64,000 nt of DNA from Streptomyces shenzhenensis (GCF_021462265.1 NZ_JAJONF010000014.1:148607-212606), one strand, 5' to 3'; positions 41,725 through 51,639 are shown, numbered from the stretch's first letter. Notes: generated from the sequence alone by a model not told the origin. Program-made: numbers and translations.

Positions 41725-44700
41725 ATGGCCAGGATCCTGGTGGCGAACCGGGGAGAGATAGCGGTCCGGATCATCCGGGCGATCCATCTCCTGGGCGATA
41801 CGGCGGTCGCCGTCCACGCGCCGGACGACGCCCGCGCCCTGCACGTCCTGCGCGCCGACCTCGCCCTGCCGCTGCCCGGGACCGGACCCGGCGCGTACCT
41901 CGACATCGAGGCCGTGGTCGCGGCGGCGGCCTCGTGCGGCGCCGACCTGGTCCATCCCGGATACGGCTTCCTCAGCGAGAACGCCGGTTTCGCGCGGGCG
42001 TGTGAGCAAGCCGGGATCGGGTTCATCGGGCCGACGCCCGAGGTGCTCGCCCGGCTCGGCGACAAGGTGACGGCCCGCCGCGTCGCCGAACAGGCCGGGA
42101 TTCCGGTGCCTCCCGGATCGTCCGGCCCCACCACGGCCGAGGAGGCGCGGGCCTTCTTCGGGACGCACGGCCCGCTGATGGTCAAGGCGCTGTCGGGCGG
42201 CGGCGGCCGGGGCATGCGCGAGGTGCACGACGCCGGACAGATCGAGGAGGCGTTCGACCGCTGCGCCTCAGAGGCCCGCGCCGCCTTCGGAGACGGCGCG
42301 CTCTACGTGGAGAAACTGCTCCCCGCCGCCCGGCACATCGAGGTACAGATAGTCGCCGACACCCACGGTGGCGTCAGTCACCTGTGGGAGCGCGACTGCA
42401 GCGTCCAGCGCCGCCATCAGAAACTGATCGAGGTCGCCCCGAGCCCCTCGCTCGCCCCGCGCACCCGACGGCGGATCATCGACGCCGCGACACGTCTGGC
42501 GGCCGCTGTGGGCTACCACGGCATCGGCACGGTCGAATTCCTCCTCGACGGGGACGAGTTCTGGTTCATGGAGGCCAATCCGCGCCTGCAGGTCGAGCAC
42601 ACGATCACCGAGGCGATCACCGGAGTCGACCTGGTGAGTACCCAGATCCGCCTCGCCCGGGGAGCCCGTCTGGCCGACTGCGGTCTGGCCGAACCTCCGG
42701 CCGCCCGCGGTTTCGCCCTCCAGGCCCGTCTCCACGCGGAGAAGCTGGACCACTCCGGAGACCCCTACCCCGCGACGGGCACGATCACCGGCTTCGCCCT
42801 GCCCTCCGGGCCGGGGGTACGCGTCGACACCGCCGGCTATGCCGGATGGACCGTCGGCCCCCGGTACGACCCCCTCCTCGCCAAGATCATCACCCTCGGG
42901 AACGACTTCGAGGACGCCGCGCGCCGCGCCGCCATGGCGGTCACCGAGTGCGGCATCGACGGTGTCGAGACGAACCGGGCGCTGCTGCACGCGATCCTCA
43001 CCGACCCCGACTTCCTGACCGGCACATGGGACACCTCCTACCTTCCGGCCCGTCTCGCCGGCTTCGCCGCACACCTCTCGCCCCCCGCCCCGTTCGCCGC
43101 GGCCCCCGGCGACCCGGCACCGGCCGGACCGGTCGCGCCCGACGCGTCATTGGTCCTGCCGGAGGGAACCGACGCGGTGCGGGCGCCGATGGCCGGCGTG
43201 GTCGTCTCCGTCTCCGCCGAGGCCGGCACGGACGTGCCGGACGCCGCCCCGCTGCTGGTGCTCGAAGCGATGAAGATGGAGCACGTGCTCCGTGCGGACG
43301 GCGACCTGCACGTGCTGCGGCTCCTGGCCGCTCCCGGCGACGTCGTGGCGGCCGGCACACCCCTCGTGCTGGTCAAGGCGACAGAGGGGGCGGCACCTGC
43401 CGCAGGTCCCGCTGCGGGCGAGTCCCGTGCCCGCGAACAGGACGTGGACGAGGACTGGTCGGCCGAGGTCGAGGAGATCGCACGGCGCGAGGCGTTCGCC
43501 CGCGCCCTGGGCGGTCCGGAGAAGATCGCCCGCCAGCACGGCACCGGCCGCATGACCGCCCGGGAACGGATCGCCGCGCTGGCCGACCCCGGGAGCTTCG
43601 CCGAGATCGGCGCGCTGGCGGGTTTCGCCGCGCGTGACGAGCGCGGCGCGGCCCTGTCGGTGGCCCCGACCAACTTCGTCGCGGGCACCGCGCACCTCGA
43701 CGGACGCAAGGTGGTGCTCGGTGTCGACGACTTCACGGTGCGCGGCGGTGCGGGCGACGCGGCGATCCACGCCAAGCAGATCTACCTCGAGGAATACGCG
43801 CATCAGATGCGGCTGCCGATGGTTCGGCTGCTCGACGGCCAGAGCGGCGGCGGCAGCGTCAAGATGGCCCTCGACGCCGGCTACACCTACGTCCCGATCA
43901 ATCCGGCGTGGGACGCGGTGGTCGACAACCTGTCGGTGGTCCCCGTCGTGGCCGCCTCCCTGGGGCCGACGGTCGGTCTCGGCGCGGCACGGCTGGTCAT
44001 GTCCCACCTGGCGGTCATGGTCGACGGCGTCGGTCAGCTCTTCACGGCCGGGCCGCCGCTGGTGCGCAGCGCCACCGGCGAGATCCTCACCAAGGACGAA
44101 CTGGGTGGAACCCAGGTGCACCGCTCCAGCGGAGCCGTCGAGCGGGTGGTCGAGTCCGAGGACGCCGCGTTCGAGGTGATCAGGGCCTTCCTGTCGTATC
44201 TTCCCCGGAGCGTGTACGAAGGGCCTCCCGTGCTGGCGGGGACCGACCCGGCCGATCGCCGCGAGGACCGTCTGCTGTCGGCGATTCCGCACAACAAGCG
44301 CCGCCCGTACGCCATCGGACCGGTCCTCGACGCGATCTTCGACGCGGGCTCGGTGTTCACCTACGCCGAATACGGCGGGGGCACCGTCACCGCACTCGCC
44401 CGCCTCGACGGCCATCCGGTCGGCGTGATCGCGGCCGACCCCTACGAGGGCGCGACCATGTCGGTCGAGGGCGCGCTCGCGGTCACGCGGCTGGTCGACC
44501 TGTGCGAGACCTTCCACCTGCCCGTCGTGAGCCTCACCGACCAGGCGGGCATGACCATCGGACTGGCCGCCGAACGACGAGGCACCATCCGGTACGGCGC
44601 ACGCGCCATCAGCGCCGTCTACCAGGCCCGGGTACCGCAGGCCGAACTCATCGTGCGCCGCGTCTACGGCGTCGGCGGCGCCGGCATCGTCAACCGCCAC

Positions 44701-45000
44701 CGGGCCATGCGCAGTTGGGCCTGGCCGTCCGGCGACTGGGGGTCACTGCCCGTGCAGGGCGGTGTCGAGGCGGCCTTCCGCGCACACATCGAGGCAGCCG
44801 ACGACCCCGCCGCCGAGGCCGACCGCCTGCGCACCGAACTCGCCAACGTGGGATCACCGTTCCGCACCGCGGAGAGGTTCGGCGTCCAGGACGTCATCGA
44901 TCCCAGGGACAGCCGGCCGCTGTTGTGCGACTGGGTGCGCGACGCGTACCGGCTGATCCCCACGCTCCTCGGCCGGCCGGCCTTCGGCACCCGCCCCTGA
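41725..45000 (+). CDS. Single-chain biotin-dependent acyl-CoA carboxylase (BC-BCCP-CT fusion)
   Basis: 1091 residues from ATG 41725 with GAGGAG upstream. Residues 1-450 are a biotin carboxylase (RILVANRGEIAVRIIRA at the start, ATP-grasp GGGGRGM near 155, EANPRLQVEH near 288). Residues 485-555 are the biotin carrier with EAMKMEH, biotinyl lysine K517. Residues 580-1091 are a carboxyltransferase (TARERIAALADPGSF, GQSGGGSVKM, then a second crotonase-like half with LTDQAGMTIG). Most actinomycete enzymes split these on two or three chains. Fused ones are known from long-chain acyl-CoA carboxylases. It likely carboxylates a CoA ester made by the ligase encoded next. Confidence 0.9.
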   Translation: MARILVANRGEIAVRIIRAIHLLGDTAVAVHAPDDARALHVLRADLALPLPGTGPGAYLDIEAVVAAAASCGADLVHPGYGFLSENAGFARACEQAGIGFIGPTPEVLARLGDKVTARRVAEQAGIPVPPGSSGPTTAEEARAFFGTHGPLMVKALSGGGGRGMREVHDAGQIEEAFDRCASEARAAFGDGALYVEKLLPAARHIEVQIVADTHGGVSHLWERDCSVQRRHQKLIEVAPSPSLAPRTRRRIIDAATRLAAAVGYHGIGTVEFLLDGDEFWFMEANPRLQVEHTITEAITGVDLVSTQIRLARGARLADCGLAEPPAARGFALQARLHAEKLDHSGDPYPATGTITGFALPSGPGVRVDTAGYAGWTVGPRYDPLLAKIITLGNDFEDAARRAAMAVTECGIDGVETNRALLHAILTDPDFLTGTWDTSYLPARLAGFAAHLSPPAPFAAAPGDPAPAGPVAPDASLVLPEGTDAVRAPMAGVVVSVSAEAGTDVPDAAPLLVLEAMKMEHVLRADGDLHVLRLLAAPGDVVAAGTPLVLVKATEGAAPAAGPAAGESRAREQDVDEDWSAEVEEIARREAFARALGGPEKIARQHGTGRMTARERIAALADPGSFAEIGALAGFAARDERGAALSVAPTNFVAGTAHLDGRKVVLGVDDFTVRGGAGDAAIHAKQIYLEEYAHQMRLPMVRLLDGQSGGGSVKMALDAGYTYVPINPAWDAVVDNLSVVPVVAASLGPTVGLGAARLVMSHLAVMVDGVGQLFTAGPPLVRSATGEILTKDELGGTQVHRSSGAVERVVESEDAAFEVIRAFLSYLPRSVYEGPPVLAGTDPADRREDRLLSAIPHNKRRPYAIGPVLDAIFDAGSVFTYAEYGGGTVTALARLDGHPVGVIAADPYEGATMSVEGALAVTRLVDLCETFHLPVVSLTDQAGMTIGLAAERRGTIRYGARAISAVYQARVPQAELIVRRVYGVGGAGIVNRHRAMRSWAWPSGDWGSLPVQGGVEAAFRAHIEAADDPAAEADRLRTELANVGSPFRTAERFGVQDVIDPRDSRPLLCDWVRDAYRLIPTLLGRPAFGTRP

Positions 45001-45022
45001 GATCCCCACGAGAGGAATCACG

Positions 45023-46747
45023 GTGGACAACGACGCACTGCTCGCCCTCCTGCAGGCCGACGGCGACATCATCACCGAGCGCCTCGACCACTGGGCCCGC
45101 ACCCGCGCGGACCGGGTGTTCCTGCACTACGGCGAGGACCAGATCACCCACACCTACGCCGAATTCGGCCGGATCAGCGATCACATCGCGGGCAACCTGG
45201 CCGCGCACGGTATCGCCAAGGGCGACCGGGTCAGCGTGCTGACCACGAACTCGTACGTCGCCGCTCTGCTGATGTTCGGCATCTGGAAAGCCGGAGCCGT
45301 CTACTGCCCGGTGAACTTCGCATTCACCGGCCGGCTTCTCGCCTACCAGCTCAACGACACCGCACCCTCGCTGCTCGTCACCGACGCCCGGCTGCTGCCC
45401 GCGGTCAACGACGTGGCGGACCAACTGCAGGCACCGCCACCGCTGGTGGTGTACGCACCGCCCCAGAGCGCCCATGACCATGTCGCCGACGTCGCGGCAC
45501 TCCATCCACGTCTGCGCGCACTGCCCTGGGCGTCGCTGACCGCCGAGGCCGAACGCCCCGACGTCCGGGTCGGCTTCGACGACCCGGCCAACATCGTGTA
45601 CACGTCGGGAACCACCGGGCCGGCCAAGGGCGTGGTGCAGCCCTACCGGTGGATGGCCCAGTACACCTTCGGTCTGCGGATGCCGCTGACCGCCGACGAC
45701 GTCATCTACAGCGACCTGCCCATGTACCACGTGGGCGGCGCGATCGCGAACGTGGCGCGAGCCGCGTGGACGGGATGCGAGGTGGCCCTCTGGGACCGGT
45801 TCAGCCCCGATGACTTCTGGAGACGGATCTCCTCCCGCGGCGCCACCACCGCGATCCTGCTCGACGTGATGATCCCCTGGCTGATGCAGCGGGAACCCAC
45901 CGCGGACGACCGCGCGAACACCCTCAACAAGGTCTACCTGCAACCCCTCCCGCTCCACCACGCCGAGGTCGCCCGCCGATTCGGATTCGACTTCGTCTTC
46001 GCCGGATTCGGCCAGACGGAATCCGGTGCCGTGGTGAGCGCGTTCATCGAGGAGACGGCGGAGGGCCGCGGAACCCCGGCCCACCTCTACCGCGGCCTCT
46101 CACACCGCGAGATCAAAGAGGTGGCGGCACAGCGCGGACAGACCGTCCTTGCCGGCGGCACGGTCACCCGCAAGGGATTCATGGGCCGGCCTGTGCCGTT
46201 CTTCGAGGTCGCGGTCCTCGACGAACACGACCGCGAATGCGGTGTCGAGGAGCCCGGACAACTGGCGGTCCGGCCCCGGCTGCCCGGGCTGACGATGCTC
46301 GAGTACCTGGGCAGACCGGAGGCGACGGCCGCCGCGTGGCGCAACCTCTGGCTGCACACCGGGGATGCCGCGGTGCGCGGCGAGGACGGTCTGCTCTACT
46401 TCGTGGACCGGCTCGGCGACCGCATCCGGGTCCGCGGCGAGAACCTCTCGTCGTACCAGGTCGAAGACGTGATCAACCAGCTCTCCGGGGTCCGGTACTG
46501 CGCCGTGTTCGCGGTCCCGTCCGAGGAGGGCGACGAGGACGACGTCGTCGCCTTCGTCGTCCCGGCCGAAGGCACCCGGCTCACCGTCCAGGACGTGCAC
46601 GACCACGCGCGCGCGGCGATGCCCAAGTACATGCGGCCACGTATCGTACGCATGGTGAACGACCTACCCCGCACCCCGACCAACAAGATCGAGAAGTACA
46701 GGCTGCGCCGGCAGATCCTCGACGAACTCGGGCACGGCACGTCATGA
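45023..46747 (+). CDS. Acyl-CoA synthetase (AMP-forming, carnitine/crotonobetaine-CoA ligase-like)
   Basis: 574 residues from GTG 45023 (GAGAGG upstream), 22 bp after the carboxylase. The AMP-binding P-loop YTSGTTGPAKGVVQP is near residue 193, FAGFGQTESGAV near residue 326, and the hinge and C-terminal parts GDRIRVRGENLSSYQVE near residue 469 and PRTPTNKIEKYRLR near residue 551 with the catalytic lysine. It forms acyl-AMP then acyl-CoA, probably the substrate of the carboxylase. The acid cannot be deduced. Overlap with the TetR gene is 4 nt. Confidence 0.87.
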   Translation: MDNDALLALLQADGDIITERLDHWARTRADRVFLHYGEDQITHTYAEFGRISDHIAGNLAAHGIAKGDRVSVLTTNSYVAALLMFGIWKAGAVYCPVNFAFTGRLLAYQLNDTAPSLLVTDARLLPAVNDVADQLQAPPPLVVYAPPQSAHDHVADVAALHPRLRALPWASLTAEAERPDVRVGFDDPANIVYTSGTTGPAKGVVQPYRWMAQYTFGLRMPLTADDVIYSDLPMYHVGGAIANVARAAWTGCEVALWDRFSPDDFWRRISSRGATTAILLDVMIPWLMQREPTADDRANTLNKVYLQPLPLHHAEVARRFGFDFVFAGFGQTESGAVVSAFIEETAEGRGTPAHLYRGLSHREIKEVAAQRGQTVLAGGTVTRKGFMGRPVPFFEVAVLDEHDRECGVEEPGQLAVRPRLPGLTMLEYLGRPEATAAAWRNLWLHTGDAAVRGEDGLLYFVDRLGDRIRVRGENLSSYQVEDVINQLSGVRYCAVFAVPSEEGDEDDVVAFVVPAEGTRLTVQDVHDHARAAMPKYMRPRIVRMVNDLPRTPTNKIEKYRLRRQILDELGHGTS

Positions 46748-47373
46748 CGGAAGAGGCGGCCTGGGCACGGGCGCGCACCTCACGGGAGGGAAAGGACCAC
46801 GAGACCCGGACCAGGCTCCTGAGCTGCGCGGAAGAGGTCTTCGCCGCGCACGGGTACACGCGGGCCACCATCGCCGACATCACCCAGGCGGCGCATGTCT
46901 CCCGTGCCTCGTTCTATCTGTACTTCACCTCCAAGGCGGACGTCTTCACGTCCGTGGCGTCGGCGGTGCGCGACGAGTTCCTCGCCGCGCACGAGGTGCC
47001 CGGCGTCGACGAGGACGATCCGGTGGCCCTCGGCCGGGCGTCCAGCGCCGCCTTCCTCACCGCCTATTCCCAGCACCTCGATCTGCTCACGGTCATCGAG
47101 CACCAGGCCCTCGCGGACCCCGCGATCGCGGCGGTCTGGACGGAGATCCAGGAGCGGCCGCGGCGGCGGATGATCCGCTACGTGGAGCGGCTCACCGCTG
47201 CCGGGCAGGCCGATCCGGCGGCGGACGCCGAAGCGGTCGCCGATGCCGTTCTCGGTATGTTCGCGCGGTTCGCACGGCACCGGATCACCGATCCGGCGCA
47301 CTTCGAGAACACCGTGGACACGCTCAATGCCATGTACCTGCGCCTGCTCGGCATCGACACCCGCGAAGTCTGA
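46744..47373 (+). CDS. TetR family transcriptional regulator
   Basis: 209 residues, ATGA start overlap. The N-terminal helix-turn-helix is standard (LLSCAEEVFAAHGYTRATIA, ITQAAHVSRASFYLYFTSKA) and the rest is a helical ligand domain with a YSQHLDLLTVIEHQALADP segment. As the third gene of the carboxylase-ligase operon it is probably an autoregulated repressor acting at the 41692-41713 palindrome, with an acyl-CoA or the free acid as inducer. Confidence 0.88.
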   Translation: MTEEAAWARARTSREGKDHETRTRLLSCAEEVFAAHGYTRATIADITQAAHVSRASFYLYFTSKADVFTSVASAVRDEFLAAHEVPGVDEDDPVALGRASSAAFLTAYSQHLDLLTVIEHQALADPAIAAVWTEIQERPRRRMIRYVERLTAAGQADPAADAEAVADAVLGMFARFARHRITDPAHFENTVDTLNAMYLRLLGIDTREV

Positions 47374-47643
47374 ACACCCTGCGCGGCCCGGGGGCCGCGT
47401 CGGCCGGGTGCCGGGGTACCTCGACGACGAGGACGGCAGCAGTGGCGACGCCCGCGATGCCCCGGCTCGTACGCCGGGGACGGCGGATAGGGGAGTGCGA
47501 GCTGCGCGGCAGGCGGGCGGTCCATGTACCCGGCTTTCGGGCAGTCGTCGACGTCCGGACACTCTTCGACGGTCCGGTTGCGCAGTTTGCAGGGGAGACC
47601 TTCTCCGGACTACTTGTTCGTCCGGCGACCCTTGCGTCGTCCT

Positions 47644-48951
47644 TCAGCTCTCTGCGTGCGCTGGTTGTGGCTCGTAGGTCTGCGGAAGGTCGCGCTCGCG
47701 GCGCATCGGGCTGGTGGCGAGGACGAGCCAGCTGGGCGCGACGACACCCGTCGTGATCCACATGGCCGGGCGATATCCGACGACGTCGCCGAGCATGCCG
47801 CCGAGCAGGGACCCGAGCGGGATGGTGCTGTGGTTGATCATCATGGCCGTCGCCACGACCCGGCCGAGCATGTGCGGCGGGCAGTAGGCCTGCCGGAAGC
47901 TGCCGACCACGACGTTGGCCACGGAAATGCCGATCCCGACGACGAAAGCCCCCACTGCGAAGAGCAACAGCCCCGGCCCTGCCGTGGTCATCGGCAGGAG
48001 CAGCGCGAACGGCGCGGTGGCGACCTGTAGGAGAAGAAGCCCGCGCGCGGTCCCGAACCGTCGGCTGACCCTCGTGGCCACCGCCGCGCCCACGATGCCA
48101 CCGGTGCTGCCGCTGGTCAGCAGCAGACCGACCATGGCCGGGTTCAGCCCGACGGTGCGGACCAGGAAGACGACCTGGACTGCCTGGTAACCCATCAGCG
48201 CCATATTGATCACGGCGCCCCAGGTGACCATCGGCCGCAGGTACCGGTCCCGGCCCACGAAGCGGAGCCCGTCACTGATCTGCCGGCGGAGCGGGACGTG
48301 TTCCTCGTCCCGGTCGCGGTGCTGCTCGATCACGCTGATCCGCTTCAGGCAGACCGCGGACACCAGGAACGTCATCGCGTCGGCCACGAGCGCGGTGGCC
48401 GCGCCGAACGACTGCGCGAGCAGCCCCGCCGCCCCCGGCCCCGCGACCTGGGTGGCGGCCTCGCTGCCCTGCAGCTTGGCGTTGCCCTCCAGCAGGTCGC
48501 GGCCGTCGAGCACGATCCGGATGTACGAGTGGTAGGCGGTGTTGAAGCACACCGCCGCGGTGCCGCATATCAGGGCGACGACGACCAGGTGCTGAAACGT
48601 GAGCGCGTCGAGCCACGCGGCAAGGGGAATGCTCACCAGCGCCGCGACTGCCACCAGATCGCACGCGATCATCAGTGGCCGTTTGCGCATCCGGTCCACC
48701 CATGCGCCTACGGGCAGTCCCACCAGCAGCCAGGGCAGCCAAACCGCCGCGGCGAGCAGGCCGACGGCGGTGGAGCCGGCGTCCAGCATGTCGACCGCGA
48801 TCAGCGGCAACGCGACCACGGTGATGCTGTTTCCCAGTCCGCTCACGGTCTCGCCTGTCCAGAGCAGGCGGAAATCCGGTTGGGTGAATACTCCCCAGCG
48901 GGTTCGCGGCCGGTCCGGCGGCTCATTCATCGGGTCCACACCGGGCATCAT
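47644..48951 (-). CDS. MFS exporter (12-TM, MFS_3/EntS-like)
   Basis: 435 residues from one of two adjacent ATGs (48951 or 48948), with GGAG about 10 bp upstream. Signatures include FRLLWTGETVSGLGNSITVV near residue 28, PVGAWVDRMRKRPLMIACD near residue 80 (motif A), and a long cytosolic loop RISVIEQHRDRDEEHVPLRR in the centre. This group includes macrolide and siderophore exporters. No regulator is directly adjacent on the same strand; the GntR gene lies on the other side of a 490-bp gap. Confidence 0.83.
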   Translation of the reverse strand: MMPGVDPMNEPPDRPRTRWGVFTQPDFRLLWTGETVSGLGNSITVVALPLIAVDMLDAGSTAVGLLAAAVWLPWLLVGLPVGAWVDRMRKRPLMIACDLVAVAALVSIPLAAWLDALTFQHLVVVALICGTAAVCFNTAYHSYIRIVLDGRDLLEGNAKLQGSEAATQVAGPGAAGLLAQSFGAATALVADAMTFLVSAVCLKRISVIEQHRDRDEEHVPLRRQISDGLRFVGRDRYLRPMVTWGAVINMALMGYQAVQVVFLVRTVGLNPAMVGLLLTSGSTGGIVGAAVATRVSRRFGTARGLLLLQVATAPFALLLPMTTAGPGLLLFAVGAFVVGIGISVANVVVGSFRQAYCPPHMLGRVVATAMMINHSTIPLGSLLGGMLGDVVGYRPAMWITTGVVAPSWLVLATSPMRRERDLPQTYEPQPAHAES

Positions 48952-48971
48952 GCCGTGAGCTCTCCAACCTG

Positions 48972-49211
48972 TTGTACCGGTGGGGCGGTTGGGGGTCCGT
49001 ACACAGCGGGCCGAGGAACACCCTCCGGTGTGGTCCGCTTACCGGCAGGAGCGGTGGCGCACGCGTCTGGCACCTCGTCCACCACTTCCTGGACGCCATG
49101 GTGTCCAGCGACGAGGCCGGCACTGCCGGCAAGGCCGTTGGCGTCGGCAGCACGGCGCCCGCGATGCCGCTCGTCCCCCAGGACCGCGCCCTCCACGGAG
49201 CCGCCCTGTGA
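48972..49211 (+). other. Coding-like fragment, unrecognised
   Basis: A plus-strand frame with G/C third positions ends at TGA 49209-49211 and contains ARVWHLVHHFLDAMVSSDEA and VGSTAPAMPLVPQDRALHG. It lacks a credible start and overlaps the MFS promoter region. A minus-strand frame (48948-49262) overlaps it and is coupled by ATGA to the MFS start. I cannot tell which, if either, is real. Confidence 0.2.
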
Positions 49212-49347
49212 CCGGACCCGGCGCGCCGGATCCCCGGCTGCGAGGCGGCAGTTTGCCACCACGCTCCGCCCGCCCCGCGGAACCTGACCAACTGCTGTGC
49301 CCCCAGAGGTAATTGACGTGGTGGTTCAGGGGCTGCTTCACTGAGGC

Positions 49348-49411
49348 AGTGGCTGAGCCACTAGACCAAGAAGTCGCCGAACCAGTGGGCCGCTGGACCA
49401 GTGAGCCACTG
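49348..49411. promoter_or_regulatory. Tandem palindromes upstream of the GntR gene
   Basis: Three inverted repeats occur within 64 bp: AGTGGCTGAGCCACT at 49348-49362 (perfect, one central base), CCAGTGGGCCGCTGG at 49382-49396 (one mismatch), and CAGTGAGCCACTG at 49399-49411 (perfect 5-bp arms). They share AGTGG/CCACT half-sites and end 30 bp before the regulator start. This suggests multi-site autoregulation. Confidence 0.55.
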
Positions 49412-49441
49412 AACCGCTGACCGAAGCCTGGGAGATCCTCC

Positions 49442-50170
49442 GTGGCCGTCGAGAGCATTCCGCGCCGAACCGTGGTCGACCTGCTTGAAGCACGGCTGCG
49501 TGAGGACATCCTCAGCGGCACGCACGGCCCTGGATCCCTGCTGCCCCCCGAGAGGGAACTGGCTGCCGGATACGGGGTCACCCGTACGACGTTGAAGCAC
49601 GCGCTGATGCGGTTGGAGCAGGCGGGTCTGCTGAGCACCCGGCACGGCATCGGCACACGTGTCCTGGACTACCTGCGGACCGGTGGCGCCGACCTGCTTC
49701 CGATGCTGGCGGCACAAGACCCCAGATGGCTGCGGGAGGTCTTCGAGGTACGTCGGCACGTCGGCACCCTGATCGCCGGCCGCGCGGCCGGCCGGCGCAC
49801 GGACCGGCAGGCTCGGCGGCTGGAGCACCTGCTGCGTCAGGTCGCGGACGGACCGGACGCCGACGCCGTCCAGCTCGCCGACGTGGAAGTGCATCGCGAA
49901 CTGGCGCGGGCCACGGGCAACCGGGTCTACCTGCTCCTCACGAACACGCTGTTCAACGCCTATCTCCCGGTACGGGCCGCGCTGCGGGCGCCGTTCGAGG
50001 ACGCGGCGCGGGCGGCGGACCGCCTCGCGCCGGTGGTACGGGCCGTGGCCGGCCGGGACGTCGCGGAGGCGCGGCGCGCGGCGGAGGCGTATCTGGCCGA
50101 CACCGAGAAGCTCATGCTCGGCTCGATGAGCGGTCCGCGCGGCCGGCCGCGAGCCGGCAGCCCCCGGTAG
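49442..50170 (+). CDS. GntR family regulator, FadR subfamily
   Basis: 242 residues from GTG 49442 with GGGAG upstream. The winged helix is LEARLREDILSGTHGPGSLL, PPERELAAGYGVTRTTLKHA, MRLEQAGLLSTRHGIGTRV, and a helical FCD domain follows (LREVFEVRRHVGTLIAGRAA, VQLADVEVHRELARATGNR). FadR itself controls fatty-acid genes, but this subfamily senses many acids. No clear target operon flanks it, so the tandem palindromes just upstream point to autoregulation. Confidence 0.82.
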   Translation: MAVESIPRRTVVDLLEARLREDILSGTHGPGSLLPPERELAAGYGVTRTTLKHALMRLEQAGLLSTRHGIGTRVLDYLRTGGADLLPMLAAQDPRWLREVFEVRRHVGTLIAGRAAGRRTDRQARRLEHLLRQVADGPDADAVQLADVEVHRELARATGNRVYLLLTNTLFNAYLPVRAALRAPFEDAARAADRLAPVVRAVAGRDVAEARRAAEAYLADTEKLMLGSMSGPRGRPRAGSPR

Positions 50171-50406
50171 CCGCGCTCCCCGGCCGCGACTCCGGGTACA
50201 CCGGTCCCGGCGAGGCGAGGCGAGGCGTGCGCGGCTGACCGGCCCGGCCTCGATGGCCCCGATCATTCGTACGCTGATGCCCGTTCACCCTACGTACCCC
50301 GGTATGTCATGTCCGGGACAAGGTCGAGCGAATCGGATCCGGGCCATCCCCCTATGACGGCCGTCCGTCCACCGTGGGCGCGGCGGCGACCGACAACACA
50401 AGGAGC

Positions 50407-51564
50407 ATGGTGAGCAGATCAAGCAAGAGACGCGGCGTCCTCATCGGCGTGATGCTGTCCGCGGTCATCGGCGGCTCCGTCCAGCCGGCGATCGCAGCGC
50501 CGCCGCGGGACGCGGGGGACCAGGCCGCGACGTTCCGGAAATCTCCGGTGGGGTCGGCCGAACAGGAGATCGCACGAGCGCTGTCCGCCTCGCTGCGCGA
50601 CCCGCAGTGGCGCAAGCAGGTCCGTGCGGCCGCGCTCGGCACCGAAGAGGTGGACCTCCAGGCGCTGGCCGGCCGGACCGCCTCCCCGGAGGGCAGGAAC
50701 CTGTACGCCTCCGTCTCGGCCGCGGACCGTCGCATCGCGGGCCTGAAGGGCCTGCCCGCATCGACCGGCTCCCTGCTGCGCCTCCGGCTGGCCGCGCCGT
50801 CCATGCGGTCGCACCTGGACGCGGCGGCCACCCCCTGGATCGCCGTCGCCGCGGCCGACGACGACGCGAAGAACCTCACGGCGTACGACAGCCGAGGCCA
50901 CGCCCACGCCGTCGGCACCGCCCACGTCCCCGGCCGCCCGCTGTACATCCTGGACATCGACGTCACCAAGGCCCACCGGGCCGGCCTGAAGGTGCTGCAG
51001 AAGGCCTTCGCCGACAAGGGCCTGACCTCCCTCCGGTCGAAGGCGGCGAACAGCGCCCAAGCCGCGAGCGCGGCGGGCTGGTGGGCGACCAAGGTCACGG
51101 CCGTCGAGGTGAACGACGACCAGGAGCCCTGGTTCAAGGGCGCCGCCGAGATGTTCTCGCTGGTGACCGGCTTCGGCCAGGACGGCAAGGCGCGGGTCGA
51201 CTCGGTGGACATGCCGTACCTGGACTACGACGGCACCGTCTACTACCCGAACCAGATCCTGGTCAACTGGTCCAACTACAAGTACAACCTGGCCGACGTC
51301 GTCATGATGGAGGACGACGACGGCACCAACTACCGTGCGCTGGCGCAGGCGATCACCACGGCGCTGCTCACCGTGACCGACCAAGGCGCCTACATCCCGT
51401 TGGTGAACGCGGTCCTGAGCGCGATCCCCGACAGCTGGTTCACCGACGACCCCGACTACGTGGAGTCCTGGTACACCCTCGCCCAGAACTCCACGGGCCG
51501 GCTGAACGGCGCCTCGGGCAACGGCTGGATGACCGTCGAGCCCTACTTCGTCGAGGGGTTCTAG
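50407..51564 (+). CDS. Secreted DUF3103-like protein
   Basis: 385 residues from ATG 50407 with AAGGAG 6 bp upstream. The signal peptide is KRRGVLIGVMLSAVIGGSV with cleavage probably after AIAAPP-type residues near 31. The mature part has an alpha-helical first half and a conserved second half (STKVTAVEV-like, EPWFKGAAEMFSLVTGFG, VDSVDMPYLDYDGTVYYPN, WSNYKYNLADVVMMEDDDGT). I believe this is the DUF3103 family, of unknown function. It stands alone. Confidence 0.65.
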   Translation: MVSRSSKRRGVLIGVMLSAVIGGSVQPAIAAPPRDAGDQAATFRKSPVGSAEQEIARALSASLRDPQWRKQVRAAALGTEEVDLQALAGRTASPEGRNLYASVSAADRRIAGLKGLPASTGSLLRLRLAAPSMRSHLDAAATPWIAVAAADDDAKNLTAYDSRGHAHAVGTAHVPGRPLYILDIDVTKAHRAGLKVLQKAFADKGLTSLRSKAANSAQAASAAGWWATKVTAVEVNDDQEPWFKGAAEMFSLVTGFGQDGKARVDSVDMPYLDYDGTVYYPNQILVNWSNYKYNLADVVMMEDDDGTNYRALAQAITTALLTVTDQGAYIPLVNAVLSAIPDSWFTDDPDYVESWYTLAQNSTGRLNGASGNGWMTVEPYFVEGF

Positions 51565-51639
51565 ACCTCGCACCTGAGCGCGGACCGGCCCCGAGCGTCG
51601 AAGAACGCGCCGGTCCGCGCCGAGGAGGCGGCCCGCCTG

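Noticed and set aside
47374..47643. Possible small minus-strand gene (CPDVDDCPKAGYMDR region)
   Set aside because: The frame is short, has no credible start and no recognised family; a DUF397-like reading was considered but key residues are absent.
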